Source of the DNA: Nematocida homosporus | Lineage: Eukaryota > Microsporidia | Direction: 5' to 3' | NCBI RefSeq assembly: GCF_024244095.1 | Contig: NW_026250677.1 | Location: 1 to 64,000 of the forward strand | Length of the DNA: 64,000 bases | Part shown: piece by piece, positions 29,397-38,954 of the stretch | Position numbering within the stretch: position 1 is the stretch's first letter | How the letters are laid out: every line of letters starts with the position of its first letter | Translations under genes and position numbers: made by a program | Notes under the pieces: generated by a model | What the model was told of the DNA's origin: nothing | Seen by the model: the letters and a program-made list of their open reading frames with translations, nothing else | Database searches by the model: none

Positions 29397-30103
29397 ACAG
29401 TATAAAGTATTTGTATTGCCAGATATAGAGAAGTGCTAAAAGATAGAACTAGCCCGATTTGGTACATACAAGCAAATATGGTGCGCTAAGGTGCTGCGTG
29501 TCACAATAAATTGAGTTAGATATATATATTGAGTTAGGTTGAGTTAAGTTGAGTTAAGTTAGTTTGATATTGAGTTGGGTTTGTGTTAGTTTGGTGTTGA
29601 GTTAAGTTATGTTAAGTTATGTTAAGTTGAGTTAGATATACCTTGGTTTGTGTTAGTTTAGTATTGAGTTAGTTTAGTATTGAGTTATGTTAAGTTAGAT
29701 CGGGTTGATTTGAATGACATCAATAAATTGAACTCAACTTAATGCAATTTGGGATTACATTAAATCTAAATCCAATAATAACCCGTTCAAAGTTGAATTT
29801 TGAAAGCTCTACTTTGTTTTTAGTTTTCTTAGACTAGTTTAACTTGGTGATCATTTATATCAGTCTTTTGAATAGATAGAAATGTATTGGGTTAGTATTG
29901 TCAAGGTTTGTGCTAGTATTGGGTTAGTTTGGGTTCAATTTATTGATTTGAGGGTAGTATTAGGTTGATGGTGCGGTGTTGGGTGGATGGGTAAGAAGGG
30001 ATTGTCTTGTGGATAATAAAACCTAGCAGAGTGTACTTGGGGTCTAGAACAATCTTAATCCGACTAAAGTAGGGTATATATATAGACCAGGCTTTCTTTA
30101 GGA
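29397..30103. repeat. spacer with G/T-rich array and promoter of TM gene 1
   Basis: 29505-29720 is an array of GAGTTAAGTTATGTTAAG and GTTTAGTATTGAGTTA units; another lies at 29885-29975. The last 40 bp contain TATATATATAG (30075-30085) and the CTTTCTTTAGGAATGG start context shared with the other members of the family. Confidence 0.6.
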
Positions 30104-31051
30104 ATGGAGAGCTATGGCTTGGTCAGCAACTACAACGACATTACGGTTACCAAAGAGATTTCAGTAACTATAGCAATAGTTTATCTAGACATAATGATGT
30201 ACATGATCGCTCAAATGCTTCTGTACACACTTCAGAAGCGGATCCCTCTTAGCAATCCGACCGACACGGGCATCCGCTATCTGTATTTGGCCGCTTTTCT
30301 GAGCAATGGGTTTGTTGCAAAGCTAATCTACGGAATTCTGATGACCGAAGGACTCTTACAAAGAAACCTTATGCAGGTCATTGTCTGCACGTTAACCCAG
30401 TTTGTTATTATGGGCATTCGCCTCTGGATAACCCTAACGCTAGATACAGGGGCGGGTGTTACTTATATTATTATGTCCGTTAATATTACCGGAATTGTAG
30501 TGGATACACTCATTATGCTTTACATAGTTGCCAAACAGCGAAAGGAGTTTAGATGGTTCCATTACAAGACTTTTGGAGCAAACATTAAACGGAACAACAT
30601 GTTTTCAATTCGCAAACTCTTAGACTTATCTTTTAAAACCGGATTCCAGTTGTTTATTTCTATCTGGATTGTGTCCTTTTTGATTATGGATATTGGAACT
30701 TCTCTAATCATAGAAACTATTCTCTATGTGGCATTGATAACAATCTATCAAATTGATTGCTATGAACTTATCCCAATAAGAATCGCTAATATTACACTTA
30801 CTCTAGGCATGGGCGTCTATCTAATAACCCAGATAATCTTCTTTAATGATCTTCTTAGGCCGGTGCCTACAGAGGCATCTGACGCGGCAAATGATCCTTA
30901 CCTGCTTATAACCCTCCTATTGCGATTGGCAGTGCATTTGGTGTACGCCGGACTGCTTATTATCGACATGCGTTCCTTCAACAAGGGCATTCTCTACTAT
31001 CAGGCTCGAAGAGAAAAGAAGCGCAAGACCATCGATGGCACGGGCAACTAA
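30104..31051 (+). CDS. eight-TM membrane protein, family copy 1
   Basis: 315 residues with about eight hydrophobic segments (approximately 20-42, 58-80, 88-110, 117-142, 178-198, 200-223, 230-248, 266-290), no signal peptide and a basic C-terminus. Conserved family elements are MESY-LVSNYNDIT at the start, KLIYG-LMTEGLLQRNLMQV (about 72-91), TQFVIMGIRLW, KQRKEF-WFHYK, and SFNKGIL before the tail. The residues conserved in loops suggest a common function such as transport or sensing, but I recognise no known family. Four copies lie in 8 kb. Confidence 0.8.
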   Translation: MESYGLVSNYNDITVTKEISVTIAIVYLDIMMYMIAQMLLYTLQKRIPLSNPTDTGIRYLYLAAFLSNGFVAKLIYGILMTEGLLQRNLMQVIVCTLTQFVIMGIRLWITLTLDTGAGVTYIIMSVNITGIVVDTLIMLYIVAKQRKEFRWFHYKTFGANIKRNNMFSIRKLLDLSFKTGFQLFISIWIVSFLIMDIGTSLIIETILYVALITIYQIDCYELIPIRIANITLTLGMGVYLITQIIFFNDLLRPVPTEASDAANDPYLLITLLLRLAVHLVYAGLLIIDMRSFNKGILYYQARREKKRKTIDGTGN

Positions 31052-31791
31052 TTACACGCTAACCCAACCTAACCCAATACCAACCTAACACAACCGAATA
31101 CCTCACGCCTAGGCGATGGAGAACCCGATTCTTTACGTTCTTTTGAGTAGCCGTGGAAGTAATAAAAGGAGATGGCTGTCAAGTTAACCTCAGCAAACCG
31201 AGATCAAGTAGTTGCAACTTCTCACGTGTTGAAAACTAGCGACACAACCACTGATAGTGATAAATGTAAACTATAACAGACATAACAGATAGAAGGGCAT
31301 ATGCTTGTAATGAAGCATGGCGATAAGTAAGCAAGGAAATAGAAACCTAATACTAACAACAACAAATCCAAGACCAACTCAATTCCAGTAAAAACGATAG
31401 AGATCGCGATATATAACACAACCCCATATAAATGGCAGCATTGGTGTTCACTTAAACAAGAGCGTGGTGTTTAGCTACATTACATAGCAACTATTAATAA
31501 AGTTTACCAAGGCTGTCTTCATAATTGTCTTTATTTAAGCCTTACTAGCTGTGAGGAACGTGTTCTTCTTATGCGTTGGGTTAGTATTGGGTTGGTATAT
31601 ATGGAATATTAAAGTGGTATTAGCATTGGGTTAGTGTTTAAATGATATTTGAATTAGTATTAGGTTGGCATTAGGTTGGCAGATAACTTCACTGATTGTG
31701 GCGTTTGGAATGATAGTTTTAATAGAAAAGTAATGATTTGTTATTGTTTTGATCTTGATGGTGTATAAATTAAAAAGATAGCGAAAATTAA
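31052..31791. other. 740-bp spacer
   Basis: A/C-rich array right after TM copy 1 (31060-31100), G/T-rich array at 31570-31680, and GTGTATAAATT (31762-31772) about 20 bp before the next ATG. A hydrophobic minus-strand ORF at 31222-31419 starts with GTG and is not supported. No RNA gene seen. Confidence 0.5.
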
Positions 31792-33606
31792 ATGAATATG
31801 CTATCGAATGAGTACGCTTTGAGTGTTCAACAGTTATTTTGCTTGCTAGTTGGTTTGGGTTTTGCTTGGTGCTCTCTAAATGGAGGCAGGTGTGAAATGG
31901 CGGCTGGTAAAATAGCACAAGACCTGTGCCAGTGTAGATTAGGATTAAAGTCCATAGAGCCAATAATTAACCCAATGACACCAAAGGATGCGGTCGAAAA
32001 GGTGCGAGAGATAATGCGGCTAGATTTAAGTGACACAGATACTGGTGGTATCGATGATGTTCCAGTTGAATACGAATGCAGTGGCAGGGAAAAGGTATCA
32101 ACCTGCCCGATCGTATATTATACTGGTAAGAGAGAACCGCATGTAATCCCCAAAGGACCCACAGACAGCTCTTCAAATACTATTGCAAGTGAAATGCAAG
32201 AAGTAAATGACACACCCGCATCGACAAAGCACCCTCAAAAGATACCGGTGAGGTCAGCACAAGAAATAAGAAACAGCACAGGCAAATGTGTAGACGATGG
32301 TCTGGAGAGAACAAATATTAGTCCTATGTCAGAATGGCCGATGCCAGTGGATGAGCAAGTGTATCTCTATGACCTTCTCTTGCACAAAGACAACACTTTA
32401 ACCAACGCCGAGAAAGTCGCCGAACTCCAGAAGTGCTTCCTGGTGTGCTCAAGCCAATCTGCTGTGGGAAAGTTTGAACTAACCGCTCGCCAATCATTCT
32501 GTCTTTATGACATCCACGTAAATAGTCGCTGGACCGACCAAGATCTGACAAATCTACTGACAACCTTAACCAAGTTCAGCAAAATTGAACTTGATGTGCT
32601 GATTTGCTTAAGGCTTTGTAAGACCCCATTCGCTCTCCAGATATTGGCCCAACTCCTAGCGACAATTACCCAACCAGCATCTTGTCTCGTCCCATTTATT
32701 CCCATCTGCCTATCTTCAAGTACTTCAACAAGAGAGGCGAGCACTCTATCACCCGAAGAAGAGGATCTACAAATGCAGTTCCTCCAGAAACTTAAGAAAG
32801 TCGATAAATCACGATATGCGCTAGACTTAAAGATCTTAAATCTCACCCGCCCTTTTCTGAGACTCTTCTGGCCAGTGCTAACCCAATTCAGAATATACTC
32901 CTTAGCCTTAGATAAACCCTACATTACAGAGTTAGACTTCTTCGACCAAATTAACTGGGAAGATACCTACAGGACTGAGATACAAGTCGAGGAGCCTAAT
33001 ACTATCATCGCCTTCCAAGTCCCGCGCAGTTACCATGTAGACAGAAGAACGCCAGTATGCACTTATCTATACATCGGCACAAGCAAAGACTATCACCAAG
33101 CTCTAGATAGCCCCACCAATATTATCCTTAATCTTAGAGGATATTTCCAACCAAACGGCTTGGGCAAGACTCCATGGGAGCATAACAAACTATCTTTGTC
33201 CTTTGACCTTCTACTCTCTTATGTCACCTTCGGCCTTGCCAGGACAGAGCACACCAATGTGCTCAGAATAACGAACGTCCCTCTTGGCTTTACCTATAAA
33301 CATGCCGAGGCCATGCAGAAACGCCTGGTTGAACAGCATCCAAAACGGCCACATTATAACACATCGGTTGATTCTACTAGCACAGAACAGACTAGTCACT
33401 ATCTTAAATTCAATCATATAAATATCATCCAAGCCAATGACCAAAACAGTTCCGTCCTAACCTCAGGCGAAAAGAGTATGTTACTGGCCAGCTTCCCGAG
33501 AATAACATATGACGAGCAATACTATGTATGTGGTGTGGAGAACCCCGAAATCAAGAACAACACGTCACTACTGACAAGAAACGACAGCAAGTGCACTGTA
33601 GTCTGA
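31792..33606 (+). CDS. unrecognised 604-residue protein with N-terminal hydrophobic segment
   Basis: The N-terminus (about 10-28, SVQQLFCLLVGLGFAWCSL) looks like a signal peptide or anchor. A polar, low-structure region follows to about residue 180, then a predicted mainly helical and strand-rich body with a Cys-containing core (LTNLLTTLTKFSKIELDVLICLRLCKT is the most hydrophobic part). It ends in K-C-T-V-V, a sequence that would qualify as a C-terminal CaaX-like motif if that end were cytosolic. TATAAAT lies about 25 bp upstream of the ATG. No domain recognised. It lies between copies 1 and 2 of the eight-TM family. Confidence 0.7.
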   Translation: MNMLSNEYALSVQQLFCLLVGLGFAWCSLNGGRCEMAAGKIAQDLCQCRLGLKSIEPIINPMTPKDAVEKVREIMRLDLSDTDTGGIDDVPVEYECSGREKVSTCPIVYYTGKREPHVIPKGPTDSSSNTIASEMQEVNDTPASTKHPQKIPVRSAQEIRNSTGKCVDDGLERTNISPMSEWPMPVDEQVYLYDLLLHKDNTLTNAEKVAELQKCFLVCSSQSAVGKFELTARQSFCLYDIHVNSRWTDQDLTNLLTTLTKFSKIELDVLICLRLCKTPFALQILAQLLATITQPASCLVPFIPICLSSSTSTREASTLSPEEEDLQMQFLQKLKKVDKSRYALDLKILNLTRPFLRLFWPVLTQFRIYSLALDKPYITELDFFDQINWEDTYRTEIQVEEPNTIIAFQVPRSYHVDRRTPVCTYLYIGTSKDYHQALDSPTNIILNLRGYFQPNGLGKTPWEHNKLSLSFDLLLSYVTFGLARTEHTNVLRITNVPLGFTYKHAEAMQKRLVEQHPKRPHYNTSVDSTSTEQTSHYLKFNHINIIQANDQNSSVLTSGEKSMLLASFPRITYDEQYYVCGVENPEIKNNTSLLTRNDSKCTVV

Positions 33607-34355
33607 GTCCCAAAAGGAAACAGACGCGATCCTATTTTCGACGGGCATCTTAGTACCACAAACAAGGCGCCCAAAACACAGTAAGTACTCAACAAGAAAT
33701 AATGGTTTCCGGCAATACCATTAACAACCCAAACCAATCTAAAGCCATCTAAACACAAGGAAGTAGTTTTTATTAACTCCAGTAACTTCAAGGCCCCTAA
33801 ACCCTCAGCAACTGTTTCCCTAGTCACCTAAATGGGCTATCTTCGAATTTCAAATCGCGCCAGCCATAAATATCTATTGTTCAAACCATCTATTCACCAG
33901 ATCTCTGTGACAGAAGGACGGGCGCAGCACCTCTCACCCGTGTGGAATACAAACCCAATTGGGAATGTAGTGTCCCTTTCAACCCAGTTAACCACAAATA
34001 AACCACACACCAAAAACCTAGCCTAGACTGAACTTATCTTTATAACATTTCTTACACTACATATATCTTATTTTCAAAACAGTATTTCGTTATCTACCCA
34101 GCCTAGCAAAATATCAACCCAGGGCTAGTTGTGTAAAGAAGCACAAGCACACACTAATACTAGTCATCTTAAAAACAACTAAGACTTGAAGGAGGATTTA
34201 TTCCTGGACTTCTATTGCGTTAAGTTAAGTTGGGTTGAGTTGAGTTGGGTTGAGTTGAGTTGGGTTGAGTTGAGTTAGTATTGGATTGAATTGGGTAAGT
34301 GCTATTGAGTTAGATATTATATTAAAAAGCGAACAGTATTTGTGGGTTATATTAT
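33607..34355. other. 749-bp spacer
   Basis: 33607-34150 holds only short unsupported ORFs. 34205-34285 is a dense TTGGGTTGAGTTGAG array next to the 3' end of TM copy 2. No RNA gene seen. Confidence 0.5.
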
Positions 34356-35351
34356 CTATTGTGCTGTTACTTGTATGTAAGGTGGAGTGGATTCGGTGTT
34401 AAGCATGATATCTACACTGCTGATAAACTTGCGCTTCTTTTGTTTGAGGGCTAGGGTGCAGAGGATGCCCTTATTGAAGGAAAGTAAATCAAGGGTAAGA
34501 ATGCCGACGTAAAAAGCACGCAGCAGTACTCGCAGAGAAAGTGTAACAACCAGATAAGGATATATTTCTGAATATGTTAAATTGCCTGCTATGGGCCTAA
34601 CCGCATAACGGAATAAGATTATCTCAATTAGCAAAAAGACTGTCATGCCGAAATTAAGTGATATATTAGCCATTCTCACAGAGACAATCTCGTAGCAGTC
34701 AATCTGGGAAATCAGTAGTATAGCCACATAAAGCACAGTTTCAACGATTAAAGTGACCCCCACTTTCATAATCAAAAAGGAAATAATCAGCATCGACATG
34801 AATAGCTGGAAGCCCGCCTTAAGTGATAAATCTAGGAGTCTTCGAATAGAAAACATGGTGTTACATTGGGTGTTCGTTCCAAAGGGTTTATGGAAGAACC
34901 AGACAAACTCTTTTCGCTGCTTAACAATTATGTACAGCATAATAAGCATGTCCGCTACAATTCCGGCAATATTAAAACCCAAAACAAGATAACGAAGATT
35001 TGTTCCAGCATCTAGCACCAGAATCATCCAGAGCCGAATGCCCATAATAACAAACTGCGTTAAGGTACAGACAACAACTTGCATAAGGTTTCTTTTTAAT
35101 AGCCCCTCTGTCATCAGAACACCATAGACTAGTTTGACTACAAATCCGTTGTTTAAAAAGGCCGATAGAGAATAGTAGTGTGTCTCTATATCTGCTGTAG
35201 GGTAAAACCGAACTCGCATCTGAAGTGCATATAAAAGCGACAATGACACCATATAGACAAATAGATCCAGATAAATCACTGCCAGAATAACTGAAATCTC
35301 CTTAGTGATGGTGATACCATTGTAGCTGCGCACTAGACTGTATCTACCCAT
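34356..35351 (-). CDS. eight-TM membrane protein, family copy 2
   Basis: 331 residues and the most diverged copy; the only one on the minus strand. It keeps the family marks: YNGIT after the start, KLVYGVLMTEGLLKRNLMQV, TQFVIMGIRLW, KQRKEFVWFFHK, and SFNKGIL before a longer tail (ending YIQVTAQ). The same hydrophobic segment layout is seen. On its coding strand the promoter has TATATATA about 20 bp before the ATG and then CTTCCTTTCGGAATGG, nearly identical to copies 3 and 4. Confidence 0.8.
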   Translation of the reverse strand: MGRYSLVRSYNGITITKEISVILAVIYLDLFVYMVSLSLLYALQMRVRFYPTADIETHYYSLSAFLNNGFVVKLVYGVLMTEGLLKRNLMQVVVCTLTQFVIMGIRLWMILVLDAGTNLRYLVLGFNIAGIVADMLIMLYIIVKQRKEFVWFFHKPFGTNTQCNTMFSIRRLLDLSLKAGFQLFMSMLIISFLIMKVGVTLIVETVLYVAILLISQIDCYEIVSVRMANISLNFGMTVFLLIEIILFRYAVRPIAGNLTYSEIYPYLVVTLSLRVLLRAFYVGILTLDLLSFNKGILCTLALKQKKRKFISSVDIMLNTESTPPYIQVTAQ

Positions 35352-35395
35352 TCCGAAAGGAAGGCGGGGGTATATATAAGACCTATTATGGTCTT
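35352..35395 (-). promoter_or_regulatory. promoter of eight-TM copy 2
   Basis: On the minus strand, TATATATA (35371-35378), CCCCCGCC and CTTCCTTTCGG immediately precede the ATG. The same three elements occur in copies 3 and 4. Confidence 0.55.
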
Positions 35396-35585
35396 ATTAG
35401 GGAGGTTCGAGTGTGGATCGTGCGTGGATCACCAAGAAGCTTGGTGACTACCAGAACTTATATTGCAGCAAACTATAGTGTCTGCTGGCCAAAACATATA
35501 TTTGATTTCAAGTTTCCATCTCAAATATGGCAATAAAGAAGCATTATTAGCAGCCGAGTGGCTATTGAGTCTATACTATACGGCA

Positions 35586-35667
35586 TCGGTCAATTCTGAC
35601 GCCCCCCGCCTAGCACCTCCAATAATGCCAGAATAGGCTTTATATATAGCTCCGTCTTCCTTTCGGG
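35586..35667 (+). promoter_or_regulatory. 82-bp promoter block, copy A (eight-TM copy 3)
   Basis: 77 of 82 bases match the block before copy 4 (37137-37218). It contains GACGCCCCCCGCCTAG, TTTATATATAG (TATA about 20-27 bp upstream of the ATG) and CTTTCGGG abutting the ATG. The duplicated block starts abruptly at TCGGTCAATTCTGACG in both copies. Confidence 0.65.
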
Positions 35668-36732
35668 ATGGAGAGCTACAACCTAGTCAGCAACTACAAT
35701 GACATTACCATCACAAATGAGATTTCAATAACTATAGCAATACTGTATTTAGATATACTGCTATACATGATCGCGAGTATGCTTCTATACACACTTCAGA
35801 AGCGGATCCCTCTTAGCAATCCGACCGACACTGGCATTCTCTATCTATCTTTTGCCGCTTTTATGAGCAATGGGTTTGTTGCAAAGCTAATCTACGGAAT
35901 TCTGATGACTGAGGGTCTGCTACAAAGAAACCTTATGCAGGTCATTATCTGTACTCTAACCCAATTCGTTATTATGGGCATTCGCCTCTGGATAACCTTA
36001 CAACTAGATGAAGGATCAAATGTTGGTTATATTATTATGTCCGTTACTATTGCTGGCATTGCAGCAGATGCGCTTATTATGCTTTATATAGCTGCCAAAC
36101 AACGAAAGGAGTTTAGCTGGTTCCATTACAAGATATTTGGGGCCAACATCGGACAAAATAAGATGTTCTCGATCCGTAAACTGTTAGATCTGGCCTTTAA
36201 AACAGGGTTCCAGTTATTCATTTCTATCTGGTTTGTGTCCTTTTTGATTATGGACATAGGAGCCTCTCTAATCATTGAAACTACCCTCTATATTATACTA
36301 ATAACAATTTATCAAGTTGATTGCTACGAAATCGTTTTGATCAGAATCATTAATATTATGCTCAACTTACTTATGGCGGCTTACCTACTAATTCAGACCA
36401 TCTTCTTTAACCATTTCGTTCGACCTATGCCTACAGAGGAAACTAGCATGGCGAGCCATCCTTATCTAGTTATCACAATTCTATTACGACTTGCTGTGCA
36501 TTTGATATACGTCATCCTTCTTATCACCGATATCTTTTCTTTCAACAAAGGCATCCTTGTTTATCTGGCCCGGAAACAAAAGAGGAGAAATGCCATCAGC
36601 AGCGATGAGGAAGGTGTTAAGGAATGTTCTGATTCTAACCAAATCCAAACGCACACTAGACCTCAACAATCACTATTGTACGCGCTGTTTAGTAGAGCCA
36701 GCCATAGACAAAATCAGGACCAGAAAGAATAG
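35668..36732 (+). CDS. eight-TM membrane protein, family copy 3
   Basis: 354 residues. It is very similar to copies 1 and 4 across the TM region (KLIYGILMTEGLLQRNLMQV, TQFVIMGIRLW, KQRKEFSWFHYK). The C-terminal tail is about 40 residues longer than copy 1, and polar: KQKRRNAISSDE, then a QTHTRPQQSLLYALF segment shared with copy 4. The repeated charged cytosolic tail may bind a partner. Its 82-bp promoter is almost identical to that of copy 4. Confidence 0.82.
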   Translation: MESYNLVSNYNDITITNEISITIAILYLDILLYMIASMLLYTLQKRIPLSNPTDTGILYLSFAAFMSNGFVAKLIYGILMTEGLLQRNLMQVIICTLTQFVIMGIRLWITLQLDEGSNVGYIIMSVTIAGIAADALIMLYIAAKQRKEFSWFHYKIFGANIGQNKMFSIRKLLDLAFKTGFQLFISIWFVSFLIMDIGASLIIETTLYIILITIYQVDCYEIVLIRIINIMLNLLMAAYLLIQTIFFNHFVRPMPTEETSMASHPYLVITILLRLAVHLIYVILLITDIFSFNKGILVYLARKQKRRNAISSDEEGVKECSDSNQIQTHTRPQQSLLYALFSRASHRQNQDQKE

Positions 36733-37218
36733 ATTCAACAGTCCCTAACCCAAAACCATGTGATATGTTAGGTTTAGTATTGGGTTAGTATTGAGTATTG
36801 CTTTAAGTATTGCTTTACTTGTTTTGGTCGGGCCATGAAACTACAATGTATTTATTGATTTCATCGTTATTTATACTTTATGATCTCCTGATGTTATCAT
36901 CAAGTACAAATAAGACCTTGTTTGTTATGACCAACTATCTTCATACTTTGGTATGAACCAATGAGTGACATTTATGTCATACAACAGCTTTAATCACAAC
37001 TTAACCTAATGATGCCAAAATAGCAACCCAACTAATCCAATCCAACTTAACCCAACTCAAAACCCAACCTAACTTAACCCAACTCAACACAAACTCAGAA
37101 CCTGAAATCAACTACTGTTTTGGGTTTAGTATTGCTTCGGTCAATTCTGACGCCCCCCGCCTAGCACCTTCAATAAGACCAGAATAGGCTTTATATATAG
37201 CTGCGTCTTACTTTCGGG
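36733..37218. other. spacer with arrays and promoter of TM copy 4
   Basis: GGTTTAGTATTGGGTTAG units at 36770-36800, an A/C-rich array at 37020-37090, and the 82-bp promoter block at 37137-37218. The middle (36840-37000) is unique A/T-rich sequence without a gene. Confidence 0.55.
37137..37218 (+). promoter_or_regulatory. 82-bp promoter block, copy B (eight-TM copy 4)
   Basis: Five mismatches from the copy at 35586-35667. The GC-rich core, TATATATAG and CTTTCGGG-ATG are conserved. Duplication of gene plus promoter is the simplest explanation. Confidence 0.65.
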
Positions 37219-38271
37219 ATGGAGAGCTACAACCTAGTCAGCAACTACAATGACATTACAATTACCAAAGAGATTTCCTTGACTCTAGCGGCATTGTATT
37301 TAGAGATAATGTTTTCCATGACAGCCCAAATGCTTCTATACGCCGTTCCACCGCGAGTTCAGCTCTCCCCTACCGTAAGAATAGACGTACGCTACTTTTC
37401 CCTAACAACATTTATAAGCAATGGGTTTATCGCAAAGCTAATCTACGGAGTTTTGATGACTGAAGGACTCCTACAAAGAAACCTTATGCAGGTTATTGCT
37501 TGTACTCTAACCCAGTTTGTTATTATGGGTATTCGCCTCTGGATAACCCTAACGCTAGATACAGGATCAGATGTGCGTTATGCTGTTTTGGCTTTTAATA
37601 TTGCTGGCATCGCATCAGATGCGCTTATTATGTTGTACATAGTTGCCAAACAGCGAAAGGAGTTCAGTTGGTTCCACTATAAGACCTTTGGAGCCAACAT
37701 TAAACAGAACAACATGTTTTCAATTCGCAAACTCCTAACCTTATCTTTTAAAACCGGATTCCAGCTGTTTATGTCGATCTGGATTGTGTCATTTTTGATT
37801 ATGGATATTGGAACTTCTCTAATCATAGAAACCATTCTCTATGTGGCTATGATAACAATCTATCAAGTTGATTGCTATGAGATTTTCTCGATCAGGATCA
37901 TTAATATTATACTCAATATACTATTGGCAGTTTATCTACTAACCCAGATCATTTTCTTTCGGGATATTGTTCGCCCAGACCCAACAGACATACAAGATCC
38001 AGAAATTTATCCTTATCTAATCATTACAATCATACTGCGAATTGCAGTGCATTTGGCATACACCACTCTTCTTATCACCGATATCTTTTCCTTCAACAAA
38101 GGCATCCTTGTTTATCTGGCCCGAAAACAAAAGAGGAGAAACGCCATCAGCAGCGATGAGGCCGATGCTAAGGAAGATTCTGATTCTGGCCAAATCCAAA
38201 CGCACACTAGACCTCAACAATCACTACTCTACGCACTATTTACTAGGCAAAGTCAGACCCAAAAGGAATAA
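37219..38271 (+). CDS. eight-TM membrane protein, family copy 4
   Basis: 350 residues. The N-terminal 20 residues and most of the C-terminal half match copy 3. The first luminal/cytosolic loop (about 42-58, VPPRVQLSPTVRIDVRY) differs from copies 1 and 3 and is closer to the corresponding stretch of copy 2 (MRVRFYPTADIETHY), suggesting recombination among copies. The tail (KQKRRNAISSDE...QSLLYALFTR) is shared with copy 3. The stop codon is inside AATAAA. Confidence 0.82.
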   Translation: MESYNLVSNYNDITITKEISLTLAALYLEIMFSMTAQMLLYAVPPRVQLSPTVRIDVRYFSLTTFISNGFIAKLIYGVLMTEGLLQRNLMQVIACTLTQFVIMGIRLWITLTLDTGSDVRYAVLAFNIAGIASDALIMLYIVAKQRKEFSWFHYKTFGANIKQNNMFSIRKLLTLSFKTGFQLFMSIWIVSFLIMDIGTSLIIETILYVAMITIYQVDCYEIFSIRIINIILNILLAVYLLTQIIFFRDIVRPDPTDIQDPEIYPYLIITIILRIAVHLAYTTLLITDIFSFNKGILVYLARKQKRRNAISSDEADAKEDSDSGQIQTHTRPQQSLLYALFTRQSQTQKE

Positions 38272-38680
38272 ACCCAACCGGTCCTAAATCAATATCATGT
38301 GGTTAGTATTGAGTGACGTCAATGTTTGGTTATTTAAAGTGGAATGTCCTATTGTCAAAACGGCACCACACCAACTAACCAACCAATTTAACCGCAATCA
38401 ATCTAGACCATAGTATGAAAGTCAATACACACACACTCTAACCCATTTTATAACCTAACCTAAATCAACCACATCTTATCTTAATCCAATAATAACCATA
38501 TTTTAACTTAACCACATCTTAACTCATCTTAACTTAATCCTATCTTATCTTAACTCATCTTAACTCAACCTAACTCATCTTAACCACATCTCAACCTAAC
38601 TCAACCTAACTTAACCCAACCACATCCTCTCCTAACTCATCTTAACCCAACCACATCTCCTCCTAACTCAATCTACACAT
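38272..38680. repeat. A/C-rich array upstream of 5S rRNA
   Basis: 38440-38670 consists of degenerate ACTCATCTTAACC / CCTAACTCAACCTAAC units. No gene seen. Confidence 0.6.
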
Positions 38681-38794
38681 GTGCGGCCATATGCTCGGGT
38701 AAGCACCGGATCCCGTTCGATCTCCGAAGTTAAGCCCGTGACAGCCTTGATAGTACTGCGATGGGTGACCGCGTGGGAACACAAGGTGCTGCAC
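38681..38794 (+). rRNA. 5S ribosomal RNA
   Basis: 114 bases. GTGCGGC at the start pairs with GCTGCAC at the end (7 bp, one G-U). Universally conserved internal segments are present: CCGATC-type loop, CGAAGTTAAGC (38725-38735), and GGGTGACCGCGTGGGAA (38763-38779). The A-box/C-box-like internal promoter lies in the second half. A T5 run (38795-38799) directly after the last base is a Pol III terminator. Single copy, no other rRNA gene nearby. Confidence 0.95.
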
Positions 38795-38799
38795 TTTTT
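38795..38799 (+). terminator. Pol III terminator of 5S
   Basis: Five consecutive T residues immediately after the 3' end of the closing stem. Confidence 0.8.
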
Positions 38800-38943
38800 G
38801 TTCTCCTCTTCGACTCCCCAACTCTACCTCCTATTCTAATATTAACTTAATCCCACCCCCTCTAATCCTAAACTAAACTTCTAATAAACTCAGTCTTTAT
38901 TACTAACCCAATACTTTACTCAAACTATACTTTACTTTACTCA

Positions 38944-38954
38944 CCCCAAATTTC
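38944..38954 (+). promoter_or_regulatory. CCCC-AAATTT start signal
   Basis: CCCCAAATTTC abuts the ATG at 38955. CCC-like and AAATTT-like motifs just upstream of start codons are described for microsporidian genes. Confidence 0.55.

Noticed and set aside
31222..31419. 65-residue hydrophobic minus-strand ORF
   Set aside because: Starts with GTG, no ATG in frame; hydrophobicity is expected from T-rich DNA.
33522..34026. two short ORFs (minus 33522-33827, plus 33832-34026)
   Set aside because: The first overlaps the end of the 604-residue gene. Neither has a promoter-like element, a domain or coding-type composition.
36770..36800. interstitial telomere-like GGGTTAG units
   Set aside because: GGGTTAG is always broken by TATT or similar and is spread through all spacers, in both directions, so it is not a telomeric tract.
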